Shown in pieces: positions 1-8,382 of a stretch of 64,000 bases of DNA (its first letter is position 1; every line of letters starts with the position of its first letter). Source of the DNA: RUG12519 sp045649685 (GTDB lineage: Bacteria; Bacillota; Clostridia; Oscillospirales; Ruminococcaceae). The notes below the pieces were generated by a model. It ran no database searches, was not told the DNA's origin, and worked only from the letters and a program-made list of their open reading frames with translations. The stretch is taken from contig JAZRQJ010000015.1 in assembly GCA_045649685.1 (NCBI GenBank), forward strand, positions 1-64,000, in the 5' to 3' direction. Position numbers and translations under genes: made by a program.

Positions 1-1
1 G

Positions 2-2167
2 GAAGAAAAGCCCGCACCGGCTAAGAAGGAAAAACCTGTTCAGAACAAGTCTGAGGCTGCAAAAAAAGCCGACAAACCTGCAGCAAAAGCAGAAGGTAAA
101 AAGAACGATGCTCCCAAGCAGCCGGCTCCTCAGCAGAATGCACCTGCAAAGAAAAAAGAAAAGGACCCCAACGCTCAGATTCAGCGCAGAACAAAGGGCG
201 AAGCAAGAATTGTTGACACAAGAGCAAGTAACGTTGAGCTTGATAAATATAATGAGCGTTATGAAAATATGGCGCAACAAAATAATATTAGTGATAATTT
301 TCAGAAAAAGCAAAAGATTAAACAACGTGGAAATAAAAAACATCAGCGTTCTAATAAAAAAGAAACAGAAGCTCAAAAGTTACAGAGGTTGGCTTTAGAG
401 CGTGCCAGAAAACAGAAATTAAAAGTTAAAATACCAGATGAAATAGTTGTGTCGGAGCTGGCTTCAAGACTTAAAGTTAATGTTGCGGAAGTTATTAAAA
501 AATTAATCGCTTTAGGCGTTATGTCGGGTATGAACGATATAATTGATTTTGATACAGCTGCTATAGTTTCCGAGGAGTTGGGAGCTAGGGTTGAACACGA
601 GGTTACAATTACAATTGAAGAACGTCTTTTTGAAGATGAGGAAGATGATAGCGAAAACCTCGAAAAAAGAGATCCTATTGTTGTTGTTATGGGACATGTT
701 GACCACGGAAAAACTAGTCTTTTGGATAAAATAAGAAATTCTGAAGTGACTTCGGGTGAGGCTGGAGGAATTACTCAGCATATTGGTGCGTATAAAGTTC
801 ACGACAAAACAGGAAAAAGTATAACATTTTTAGATACTCCTGGTCATGAAGCGTTTACATCTATGAGAATGCGTGGAGCTAATATGACGGATATTGCTAT
901 TTTGGTTGTTGCTGCAGATGATGGAATTATGCCCCAAACTGTTGAAGCAATAAATCATGCTAAAGCTGCAGAGGTTTCTGTTATTGTTGCTATAAACAAG
1001 ATTGATAAACCAGAAGCAAATATTGATCGCGTTAAGCAGGGACTAACAGAACATGGATTGATCCCTGAAGAATGGGGTGGAGATATAATTTGTGTTCCAG
1101 TTTCTGCAAAAACAGGAGAAGGAATTGAACAACTTTTAGAAATGGTTGATTTGGTTGCTGAGGTAAAAGAACTCAAAGCTAACCCTAACAGATTTGCTAA
1201 AGGAGCAGTTGTTGAGGCATACTTGGATAGGGGAAGAGGCCCTGTTGCAACATTGCTTGTTCAAAATGGAACTCTTAAGGTTGGAGATTCAATAATTGCT
1301 GGAGTGTCTGTTGGACGTGTTCGTGCAATGATTAATGACAAAGGGCAAGAAGTAGAGTCGGCTGGTCCATCTACTCCAGTTGAGATTACTGGTTTATCTG
1401 AAGTTCCATCGGCTGGAGATGTATTTAATGCTGTTGAAAACGAAAAACTTGCAAAAGAACTGGTTGATAAACGTAAGTTTGCTGAAAAACAAGAAAGATT
1501 TGCTTCATACAACAAGGTAACTTTGGATAATTTGTTTAGTCAAATTGAAGAAGGTGAGAGAAAAGAGTTACCAATTGTTGTTAAAGCTGATGTTCAGGGT
1601 TCGGTTGAAGCTGTTAAAAATTCGCTCGAAAAACTGTCTAATGAAGAGGTTAAAGTAAAAGTTATTCATGGAGCTGTTGGTGCAATAAACAAATCTGATG
1701 TTATGTTGGCAAATGCATCTAACGCAATTATTATTGGATTTAATGTTCGTCCAGATTCGGTTGCAAAGCGTGGGGCAGATGAACATGGAATAGAATTAAG
1801 ATTATATCGTGTTATTTATGATGCAATTGAAGACGTAGAACAGGCAATTAAAGGTATGCTCAAACCTAAAATTAGAGAAGTTAATCTTGGAACAGCAGAG
1901 GTTCGTGAAGTTTATAAAATCTCTAGCGTAGGTACAATAGCTGGTTGTTATATAACTGAAGGAAAAGTATTGAGAAGTGCGCAAATAAGATTGGTTAGAG
2001 ATGGTATTGTTGTTGTAGAAGATACTATTAAGTCACTTAAAAGGTTTAAAGATGATGTTAAAGAAGTTGCAAAAGGATTTGAGTGTGGAATTGGCCTTGA
2101 AAAATTTAACGACATAAAAGTTGGAGATGTTTTTGAATCCTTTATGTTAGAAGAATATCGTGACTAA
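2..2167 (+). CDS. infB: translation initiation factor IF-2 (5' truncated)
   Basis: IF-2 is the GTPase that places initiator fMet-tRNA on the 30S subunit and promotes 50S joining. The reading frame is open from base 2, so the true start lies left of the window; 721 residues are visible. They begin with a Lys/Ala/Pro-rich linker, followed by a segment with VDTRASNVELDKYNERY, an IF2_N domain (VSELASRLKVNVAEVIKKL), the G domain with G1 GHVDHGKT, G3 DTPGHEAF, G4 NKID and G5 SAK, then domains II to IV ending in the fMet-tRNA-binding C2 region. The Met at 269 is internal and not a start. Oddity: bases 1-240 are about 49% G+C, while the sequence just after falls to about 22%. It leads an operon with rbfA 68 nt downstream. 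The identification is certain. Confidence 0.97.
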   Translation, partial: EEKPAPAKKEKPVQNKSEAAKKADKPAAKAEGKKNDAPKQPAPQQNAPAKKKEKDPNAQIQRRTKGEARIVDTRASNVELDKYNERYENMAQQNNISDNFQKKQKIKQRGNKKHQRSNKKETEAQKLQRLALERARKQKLKVKIPDEIVVSELASRLKVNVAEVIKKLIALGVMSGMNDIIDFDTAAIVSEELGARVEHEVTITIEERLFEDEEDDSENLEKRDPIVVVMGHVDHGKTSLLDKIRNSEVTSGEAGGITQHIGAYKVHDKTGKSITFLDTPGHEAFTSMRMRGANMTDIAILVVAADDGIMPQTVEAINHAKAAEVSVIVAINKIDKPEANIDRVKQGLTEHGLIPEEWGGDIICVPVSAKTGEGIEQLLEMVDLVAEVKELKANPNRFAKGAVVEAYLDRGRGPVATLLVQNGTLKVGDSIIAGVSVGRVRAMINDKGQEVESAGPSTPVEITGLSEVPSAGDVFNAVENEKLAKELVDKRKFAEKQERFASYNKVTLDNLFSQIEEGERKELPIVVKADVQGSVEAVKNSLEKLSNEEVKVKVIHGAVGAINKSDVMLANASNAIIIGFNVRPDSVAKRGADEHGIELRLYRVIYDAIEDVEQAIKGMLKPKIREVNLGTAEVREVYKISSVGTIAGCYITEGKVLRSAQIRLVRDGIVVVEDTIKSLKRFKDDVKEVAKGFECGIGLEKFNDIKVGDVFESFMLEEYRD

Positions 2168-2235
2168 TATTTATATGTTTTAGATTTTTATTTTGATATT
2201 TATTGAATTTAATATTATTGATAGTGGAGGTTTTT

Positions 2236-2586
2236 ATGGCTAGTCATAAGTCTGCGCGAATGGCAGAAGACATAAAAAGAGAAGTTAGTCTTTTAATAAG
2301 AGAGTTAAAGGACCCTCGTTTGGATAGTTTAAATATTAGTGTTGTGCGTGTGGATATTGCTGGTGATTGTTCTTTTGCTAAGATATATATTAGCTCAATT
2401 AAAGGAATGACTGATGCAAAACTAGCTGTCAAGGCTTTAAAGGGTGCGGCAGGATATATAAAAAGAAATTTATCTAATAGATTGAGATTGAGAAAAAGTC
2501 CAGAAATTAGATTTATTGCAGATGATTCTATAGCATATGGTTCTCATTTGGATGAAGTTTTTTTAGGATTTCATGAAGGGAAATAA
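2236..2586 (+). CDS. rbfA: 30S ribosome-binding factor A
   Basis: RbfA is a small KH-fold protein that binds the 30S subunit and helps mature the 5' end of 16S rRNA. The 116-residue product has the family start MASHKSARMAEDIKREV, the KDPRL motif and the RKSPEIRF segment near the C-terminus. I chose ATG 2236 because GTGGAGG at 2224-2230 is well spaced from it; an in-frame upstream start at 2203 would add a hydrophobic stretch absent from the family. It sits between infB and an nrnA-like gene, as in many Firmicutes. Confidence 0.95.
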   Translation: MASHKSARMAEDIKREVSLLIRELKDPRLDSLNISVVRVDIAGDCSFAKIYISSIKGMTDAKLAVKALKGAAGYIKRNLSNRLRLRKSPEIRFIADDSIAYGSHLDEVFLGFHEGK

Positions 2587-2592
2587 AAAACT

Positions 2593-3534
2593 ATGTTTGA
2601 TGAAATAAAACAGGCGGCTGAGTTTTTAGCTACGCATGATAGGATAAGGTTGCTTTGTCATTTATCACCTGATGGAGACACTTTGGGTGGGGCTTTTGCA
2701 ATATTTTATGCTTTAAAATCTATGGGTAAGAAATGTTGTGTTGAGTGTGGAGATTCTTTGCCGAAAAAATTTCAGTATATGTATCCTGATCAAATGGATA
2801 ATTTTGAACCTGAGCATAATGTTACAATTGATGTTGCAGATATTAGCTTGCTTAGTGATGCGCAGCAGAAACTAAAATTTTCGCTGTGTATAGATCATCA
2901 TGAAAGAAACAATATACCGGCTAAAATTAAATGTGTGGATAGTAAGTCTGCTGCTGTATGTGAGTTAGTATATTTAGTTTTAAAACAACTGGGTGTTAGT
3001 TTTAATAAGCAAATTGTAGATTGCTTATATACTGGAATTTGTACTGATACGGGTTGTTTTAAATTTTCTAACGTTAGTTCAAAAACCCATAAAATTGCGG
3101 CTGAATTAATGGAGTTTGGAGCAGATGCACATAAGATAAACTTCAAAATGTTTACTCAGAAAAGTATAGCAAGGTTGGAATTAGAACGGTTAGTTATTGA
3201 AAATTTAGAATATTTTTATGATTCTAAATGCACAGTTGTGTTTGTGACGAATGATATGATGAAATTAGCTGGAGCAGATGAATCTACATTTGATGGAATA
3301 GCTGCTATGGCAGTTTGTCCTGAGGGTGTTGAGGTAGGAATAACTGTGAAAGAAAAAGGTTTGAATGAATATAAAGTTTCGGTTAGAACAAATTCATGTG
3401 TTGATGCATCTAAGTTTTGTGGATACTTTGGTGGTGGAGGACATAAAAGAGCAGCTGGATTTAAGATATGTGGCGACAGGCAGACTATTAAAAATGAAAT
3501 TTTAGATAGACTAAAAAAGGAGATGTTTTGTTGA
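2593..3534 (+). CDS. nrnA: DHH-family nanoRNase / pAp phosphatase (NrnA-like)
   Basis: NrnA-type enzymes degrade 2-5 nt RNAs and dephosphorylate 3'-phosphoadenosine 5'-phosphate with manganese in the cytoplasm. The 313-residue product shows the metal-binding HLSPDGDTLGG near residue 23, the DHH signature in SLCIDHHERNN near residue 100, TGICTDTGCFKFSN near residue 150, and a C-terminal DHHA1 domain with the substrate-binding GGGGHKRAAGF motif. The length is usual for the family. It starts 6 nt after rbfA and ends in a 4-nt overlap (TTGA) with truB, implying translational coupling. The family is secure; the split between nanoRNase and pAp activity in this organism is inference. Confidence 0.93.
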   Translation: MFDEIKQAAEFLATHDRIRLLCHLSPDGDTLGGAFAIFYALKSMGKKCCVECGDSLPKKFQYMYPDQMDNFEPEHNVTIDVADISLLSDAQQKLKFSLCIDHHERNNIPAKIKCVDSKSAAVCELVYLVLKQLGVSFNKQIVDCLYTGICTDTGCFKFSNVSSKTHKIAAELMEFGADAHKINFKMFTQKSIARLELERLVIENLEYFYDSKCTVVFVTNDMMKLAGADESTFDGIAAMAVCPEGVEVGITVKEKGLNEYKVSVRTNSCVDASKFCGYFGGGGHKRAAGFKICGDRQTIKNEILDRLKKEMFC

Positions 3535-4415
3535 ACGGCATCGTTTGTGTTAATAAGCCTGCTGGTTTTACGTCTTTTGATGTTGTTGCTAAGCTTAGAG
3601 GTGTTTTTAAAACTAAAAAAATCGGACATGCTGGAACTTTAGATCCAATGGCAACTGGTGTATTGCCTGTTTTTGTAGGAAAGGCAACAAAGGTTATACC
3701 ATATATGGACAACAAAGATAAAAAATATGTAGCCAAGTTTATGCTTGGTAAAAAGACCGACACACTAGATATTACAGGAATGGTTTTAGAAAAAAACGAA
3801 AGCAACGTTACCAAAGAAGAAGTCAGCGAAATTTTAAAAAGATATGTTGGGAAAATAAAACAAATTCCTCCTATGTATTCCGCTATTAAGAAAAATGGTG
3901 TTCCTTTATATAAGTTGGCAAGACAAGGACAAGTTGTTGAAAGAAAATCTCGTGAAGTTGAAATATATCAATTGATTTGTAAAAATTTTGATGAAAAATT
4001 ACAAGTTGGTGAAATGGAAGTTTTTTGTTCTAGTGGAACATACATAAGAACACTTTGTGATGATATAGGAACTGAGCTTGGAGTAGGCGGAATTTTAACC
4101 GGTTTGACTAGAACTATGGCTTGTGGGTATGATTTGAAAGAGTGCAGAACCATAGATGAAATAATATCGTTGAAAGATAATGGTATGTTGGAGAAAGCTA
4201 TATTACCCATTGAAAGTGTGTTCTGTAATTTACCACGTATCTATCTTGATGCGCAACAGGAAAAAATGTTTAGGAATGGAGTTAAACTTCTGCTAAAAGA
4301 TTTTTCTGGAATTAATGGGCAAGTGGCAGTTTATGGCAGATCGTTTTTGGGAATAGCTCATCCGTTTGAAGGTAAACTGAAAATTGATAAATTATTGGCA
4401 GAGGATATTGATTAA
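3531..4415 (+). CDS. truB: tRNA pseudouridine(55) synthase
   Basis: TruB isomerises U55 in the T-loop of tRNAs. The product begins NGIVCVNKPAGFTSFDVV and carries GHAGTLDPMATGVLPV near residue 39, whose Asp is the catalytic nucleophile in this family. KYVAKFMLGKKTDTLDITG and SSGTYIRTLCDDIG are further conserved blocks. I chose TTG 3531 over the adjacent TTG 3528 because it gives the family N-terminus MNGI and the better distance from the AAAAAGGAG site ending at 3522; both remain possible. It overlaps the nrnA stop by 4 nt. The C-terminal part is a degenerate PUA-like extension. Confidence 0.95.
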   Translation: MNGIVCVNKPAGFTSFDVVAKLRGVFKTKKIGHAGTLDPMATGVLPVFVGKATKVIPYMDNKDKKYVAKFMLGKKTDTLDITGMVLEKNESNVTKEEVSEILKRYVGKIKQIPPMYSAIKKNGVPLYKLARQGQVVERKSREVEIYQLICKNFDEKLQVGEMEVFCSSGTYIRTLCDDIGTELGVGGILTGLTRTMACGYDLKECRTIDEIISLKDNGMLEKAILPIESVFCNLPRIYLDAQQEKMFRNGVKLLLKDFSGINGQVAVYGRSFLGIAHPFEGKLKIDKLLAEDID

Positions 4416-4418
4416 TAG

Positions 4419-5330
4419 ATGAAAATTTTTAAATATATACCAACTTTTTTAGAAAAAACAGCTGTGGCGTTGGGTTTTTTTGACGGATTACATATTGCAC
4501 ACCAAAAAGTAATATCATTAGCGGTTAACAGTGGATATTTGCCAGTTGTTTTTACGTTTAGTACTGGTATAAATTGTCCTAAAAGTAAAAAAGACATGCT
4601 TCTTTTGAATGATAATGATACTAAGTATAATTTGATAAAAAAGCTGGGAGCAAAAGTTTTGGTAGAACCTTCTTTTGCTGATATAAAGAATATAAGTGCT
4701 GAAGATTTTGTTAATGAATATTTAGCTAAAAAACTGAATGCTAAAGTATTAATTTGTGGTGAGAATTTTAGTTTTGGAAGACAAGCTTTGGGTAATGCTG
4801 GTTTGTTGGAAAAACTGGCGTCAAAGAAGAACATACAAACTTTAGTTGTTAATTCTTTGGAATATGAAAGTAAACTTGTATCTTCTTCAAGAATTCGTGG
4901 GGCTTTGTTAGATGCAAATTTGAAGACAGTCAAAAATATGTTGGGATATGATTATTTCTGGAATCGTGTTGTTGTTGAGGGAAATAAAAATGGCAGAAAG
5001 CTTGGATATCCAACCATAAATCAAAATTTTCCGTTAGATTGCATTATTCCTAAGGTTGGAGTTTATGTTTCTAAAGTTAATGTGAACGGAACAGAGTATA
5101 TGGGGATAACTAATATTGGAGTTAGACCGTCTGTTAGCTTGATTAACAGGCCTATTGCTGAAACTTATATTATTAATTATTGTGGTTCAGAATTATATGG
5201 GCAGTGTGTTAGAGTATCTATTTTGAAATATGTTAGAGGAGAAAAAAAGTTTGATTCTTTGCAGCAATTGAAAAGTGCTATAAAAGAAGACTTAAATTTT
5301 GCTAAAAATTATGAACATGGAAAAGACTAA
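4419..5330 (+). CDS. ribF: bifunctional riboflavin kinase / FAD synthetase
   Basis: RibF phosphorylates riboflavin to FMN and adenylates FMN to FAD. The 303-residue product has the nucleotidyltransferase motif GFFDGLHIAHQ near residue 20, the SSSRIRGAL block near residue 156, and a C-terminal flavokinase domain with GRKLGYPTIN near residue 190 and a GVYVSKV strand. It follows truB by 3 nt. The ribosome binding site GAGG at 4401-4404 is somewhat far from the ATG, so coupling to truB may help translation. No clear terminator follows; readthrough into the tRNA gene is possible. Confidence 0.94.
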   Translation: MKIFKYIPTFLEKTAVALGFFDGLHIAHQKVISLAVNSGYLPVVFTFSTGINCPKSKKDMLLLNDNDTKYNLIKKLGAKVLVEPSFADIKNISAEDFVNEYLAKKLNAKVLICGENFSFGRQALGNAGLLEKLASKKNIQTLVVNSLEYESKLVSSSRIRGALLDANLKTVKNMLGYDYFWNRVVVEGNKNGRKLGYPTINQNFPLDCIIPKVGVYVSKVNVNGTEYMGITNIGVRPSVSLINRPIAETYIINYCGSELYGQCVRVSILKYVRGEKKFDSLQQLKSAIKEDLNFAKNYEHGKD

Positions 5331-5372
5331 ACTGTTATATATCAATGTATATTTGTAGATATGGAGTATTTG

Positions 5373-5401
5373 TTGATTTTTAAAAGAATTTATTGTATAA
5401 T
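5373..5401 (+). promoter_or_regulatory. sigma-A promoter for tRNA-Ala
   Basis: TTGATT at 5373-5378 and TATAAT at 5396-5401 are separated by exactly 17 nt. The position, about 30 nt before the mature tRNA 5' end, fits a tRNA promoter. Confidence 0.7.
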
Positions 5402-5431
5402 GTGCAGGGTGTTGAATGTGTTGTGATTTTT

Positions 5432-5507
<76 letters not shown>

Positions 5508-5544
5508 ATAGATTAACACTTAAATTTATTGATTTTTATGAAAG

Positions 5545-5575
5545 GCAATTTCAGACATTATTGGAATTGCTTTTT
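5545..5575 (+). terminator. intrinsic terminator after tRNA-Ala
   Basis: An 8-bp stem GCAATTTC/GGAATTGC with one G-U pair and a 10-nt loop is followed directly by five T residues. Confidence 0.75.
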
Positions 5576-5664
5576 ACTTTTTTTAGATTTGTATTTTGTA
5601 TTTCATAAATGGAAAAATAATATTCAACCATTTGTGTGATATTAAGTGGTTATTTGTTTTTGGC

Positions 5665-5693
5665 TTGACGGTATTTTTGTATTGTAGTATACT
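5665..5693 (+). promoter_or_regulatory. sigma-A promoter for lemA
   Basis: TTGACG at 5665-5670 and TATACT at 5688-5693 are 17 nt apart. Both hexamers are close to consensus. It lies 73 nt upstream of the lemA start and just after the tRNA terminator. Confidence 0.75.
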
Positions 5694-5766
5694 GAGGACA
5701 TTATTAGACAGTATTTATTTTTTGTTGTATTATTAAAAATTGAAATTATAAAAAGGAGTTTTAGAG

Positions 5767-6315
5767 ATGTTAATTTACATTATAATTGGTATTGTTGTGT
5801 TGATACTTTTATATGTTATGGCATTGTATAATGGCTTAGTTAAAATAAATAATAAGGTTCAAGAAGCATTTTCGACTATGGATGTTTATTTGAAAAAAAG
5901 ATGGGATTTGATTCCTAATTTGGTTGAAACAGTTAAAGGATATGCTAAGCATGAAGAAGGCACTTTGGAAAATATTGTTAAACTTAGAAGTGGTGCTTAT
6001 GATGGAATGACAGATGAGGAAAAAATTAAAACTAATGAGGCACTTTCTAGCAATATTGGTAAATTGATGGTTTTGGTTGAAAATTATCCCGATTTGAAAG
6101 CTAGTGATAATTTTAGAGATTTGACAAATCAGCTATCAAAAATTGAAGATGAGATCGCTAGTTCTAGAAAATATTATAACGGTACTGTAAAGTTGTTTAA
6201 CGACAAAGTTCAAGTTTTTCCAAATAATATTTTTGCAGGCATGTTTGGCTATACTACAAAGACAATGTTTGAAACTAGTGCTGCCGAAAGAGAAAATGTT
6301 CAAGTCAAGTTTTAA
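5767..6315 (+). CDS. lemA: LemA family membrane protein
   Basis: The 182-residue product is a typical LemA family member. One N-terminal membrane helix (about residues 2-20, LIYIIIGIVVLILLYVMA) is followed by helical repeats with the family motif YNGLVKINNKVQEAFSTMDV and KKRWDLIPNLVETVKGYAKHE. The C-terminal part contains YYNGTVKLFNDKVQVFPNNI and the GMFGY segment. LemA proteins are membrane-anchored helical bundles of unclear molecular role. The ribosome binding site AAAAAGGAG lies about 10 nt before the ATG. The next gene, a DUF2207 protein, starts 25 nt after the stop, a common pairing that suggests a shared envelope function. Confidence 0.93.
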   Translation: MLIYIIIGIVVLILLYVMALYNGLVKINNKVQEAFSTMDVYLKKRWDLIPNLVETVKGYAKHEEGTLENIVKLRSGAYDGMTDEEKIKTNEALSSNIGKLMVLVENYPDLKASDNFRDLTNQLSKIEDEIASSRKYYNGTVKLFNDKVQVFPNNIFAGMFGYTTKTMFETSAAERENVQVKF

Positions 6316-6340
6316 ATAAGTTGTGAATGCGGTGATTTTT

Positions 6341-8227
6341 ATGAAGGTTAAAGTTAAAAGTGCTTTTTTAGGATTTTTGGTTGTAGGTTTGTGCTTTGTT
6401 TTAAGTTATTTTAATGTTTTGGCTGAAGGTGATTCAGAAAATGGAGCTAACTTACATCAGTTACCTCAATATAAATCTGAAGACTATGTTGTGAATGATT
6501 ATGATATAAATATTGTTGTAAATGAAAATAACACATTTGATATTGTTGAAAAAAGGAATGTATATTTTAATAAACCTAAACACGGATTGATCATCGGATT
6601 ATCACTTAAGGACGATTTTTTACTATATGGATCATCAGTAAAATATAAGGCTAAAGTGTCTGATATTATTGTAAGTTCTGCTCATGTTAAAAAATATAAA
6701 GAAAATGGAAAACAATTCATTAAGATTGGATCTTCTGACGAAACGATTGTTGGTAAGAAAGATTATACTATTTGGTATAAATATAATTGTGGGAAAGACA
6801 GAATACCTGATGCAGATCAGTTGTATTATGATCTTGTTTCTAGTGAGCATGATGCTCCTTATGGTGGAATAACTTTTTCTATTACTATGCCTAAAGACTT
6901 TGATGCAAGCAAGTTAGGATTCTCTGCTGGAGCAAAGGGTAGCGAGGATAGTTCAAAGGTTAAATATAGGGTTGATGGTAATAAGATAACAGGTAGTTAT
7001 ATTGGTGTATTACAAAAGAATGAAGCGTTAACTGTTAGATGTGAATTGCCAGAGGGATATTTTGTTGGAGCCGGTCTAGATGAGAGTTTTATTAATTATT
7101 GTTTGATAGGAATGTCTATATTATTTTTGATTATTGTTGGACTTATAACTATTACTAGTTTGAGAGGAAAACTAGGTCCTTTGATTGAACCGGTTGAGTT
7201 TTATCCTCCTGACGATTTAAATAGTTTAGATATTGCATATATTTATAAAGAAGGGAATTTGGAAAATAAAGACGCCACTTCTTTGTTGGTTTATTTAGCT
7301 AATAAGGGATATGTGAAAATATCAAAGGAATCTGATGAGGATAATAGTTTTAAAATAATTAAGCTTAAAGAATATTATGGAAATAATGAAAGTGAGAGAC
7401 AATTTTTTGAAGGATTATTTGAATCTGGAAAAAATGCTGTTGGTTATGATGATTTATATGATAAATTTTATAAGACTGTAAACAGTGTTCAAAGCACGGC
7501 CGATGCAGTTAACTTTACTAAAATATTTAGAAAATTCGTTTTAACTAAATTTAATTTAATTTTACTTATGGCACTTGTGATAACGCTAGTAGTTGCGGGA
7601 TTGAATGTTTATGAGGCATTTGAGAATTTTGTTTATATTTCGGTTGGCGCAATCTTTTTATTTATGAGTGTAATCGTTTTGGGATCTAAATTTAACTTGA
7701 AGCTTAGAATTATATGGTTTTTAATACCTTGGGGCTTATCTAGTTTTATTTCATATAATGAAGGAACATATTTTTTGGCTAACTGTGTTGGTATAGTTTG
7801 TGTGGCTATTATGTTAGTTTGTGCGGCTTTATTACCAAAAATGACAGAGTATGGTCATAATATGTTGGGCAGAGTTAAGGGTTTTAGAAACTTTTTAGTT
7901 ACAGCTGAAAAAGATAGATTAGAAGCTTTGGTTATGGATGATCCTCAGTATTTTTATAATATATTGCCATATACTTATGTTTTAGGCATTTCTCAAAGAT
8001 GGATTGAACAGTTTGAATCTATTAATCTAAAAGAACCTGATTGGTATGATGGTAGTAAAACGTTTGATGTTTTTGTTTTTGATCGTATGATGTCAAGCAC
8101 CATGAGTTCTATGACTCAAAAGCAGGAATCTTCTTCGAGCACGTCTAGTTGGGGAAGTGGAAATTCTGGAACTGGTGGAGGTGTTGCTGGAGGAGGATAC
8201 GGCGGTAGTAGTTGTAGCTCTTGGTAA
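6341..8227 (+). CDS. DUF2207 family membrane protein
   Basis: The 628-residue product has a signal peptide (about residues 1-30), an extracytoplasmic N-terminal domain beginning DYDINIVVNENNTFDIVEKR, one membrane segment near residue 250 (LIGMSILFLIIVGLITI), a cytoplasmic region, a cluster of about four hydrophobic segments between residues 405 and 515, and a C-terminal tail rich in Ser and Gly ending GGYGGSSCSSW. This order and tail are typical of DUF2207 (YciQ-like) proteins, whose function is unknown. I chose ATG 6341 because GGTGA lies before it and it begins the signal peptide directly; a GTG at 6323 is also in frame. It is the second gene of the lemA operon. Confidence 0.88.
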   Translation: MKVKVKSAFLGFLVVGLCFVLSYFNVLAEGDSENGANLHQLPQYKSEDYVVNDYDINIVVNENNTFDIVEKRNVYFNKPKHGLIIGLSLKDDFLLYGSSVKYKAKVSDIIVSSAHVKKYKENGKQFIKIGSSDETIVGKKDYTIWYKYNCGKDRIPDADQLYYDLVSSEHDAPYGGITFSITMPKDFDASKLGFSAGAKGSEDSSKVKYRVDGNKITGSYIGVLQKNEALTVRCELPEGYFVGAGLDESFINYCLIGMSILFLIIVGLITITSLRGKLGPLIEPVEFYPPDDLNSLDIAYIYKEGNLENKDATSLLVYLANKGYVKISKESDEDNSFKIIKLKEYYGNNESERQFFEGLFESGKNAVGYDDLYDKFYKTVNSVQSTADAVNFTKIFRKFVLTKFNLILLMALVITLVVAGLNVYEAFENFVYISVGAIFLFMSVIVLGSKFNLKLRIIWFLIPWGLSSFISYNEGTYFLANCVGIVCVAIMLVCAALLPKMTEYGHNMLGRVKGFRNFLVTAEKDRLEALVMDDPQYFYNILPYTYVLGISQRWIEQFESINLKEPDWYDGSKTFDVFVFDRMMSSTMSSMTQKQESSSSTSSWGSGNSGTGGGVAGGGYGGSSCSSW

Positions 8228-8259
8228 AACTAATAAGTGAAAATTTTGCTTAAACTGTT

Positions 8260-8301
8260 AATCTAGCAATTTGTTTTTGAAGACAGATTGCTAGATTTTT
8301 T
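8260..8301 (+). terminator. intrinsic terminator of the lemA operon
   Basis: A long stem, ATCTAGCAAT pairing with ATTGCTAGAT and extended by TGT/ACA on the loop side, is followed by six T residues. It ends the lemA-DUF2207 unit. Confidence 0.85.
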
Positions 8302-8382
8302 GTATATTAACATGAATTTTATTTGTTTTAAATATATATTTTACATGTATTATGTTTAACTACATTATATTTAGGGTGGAAT

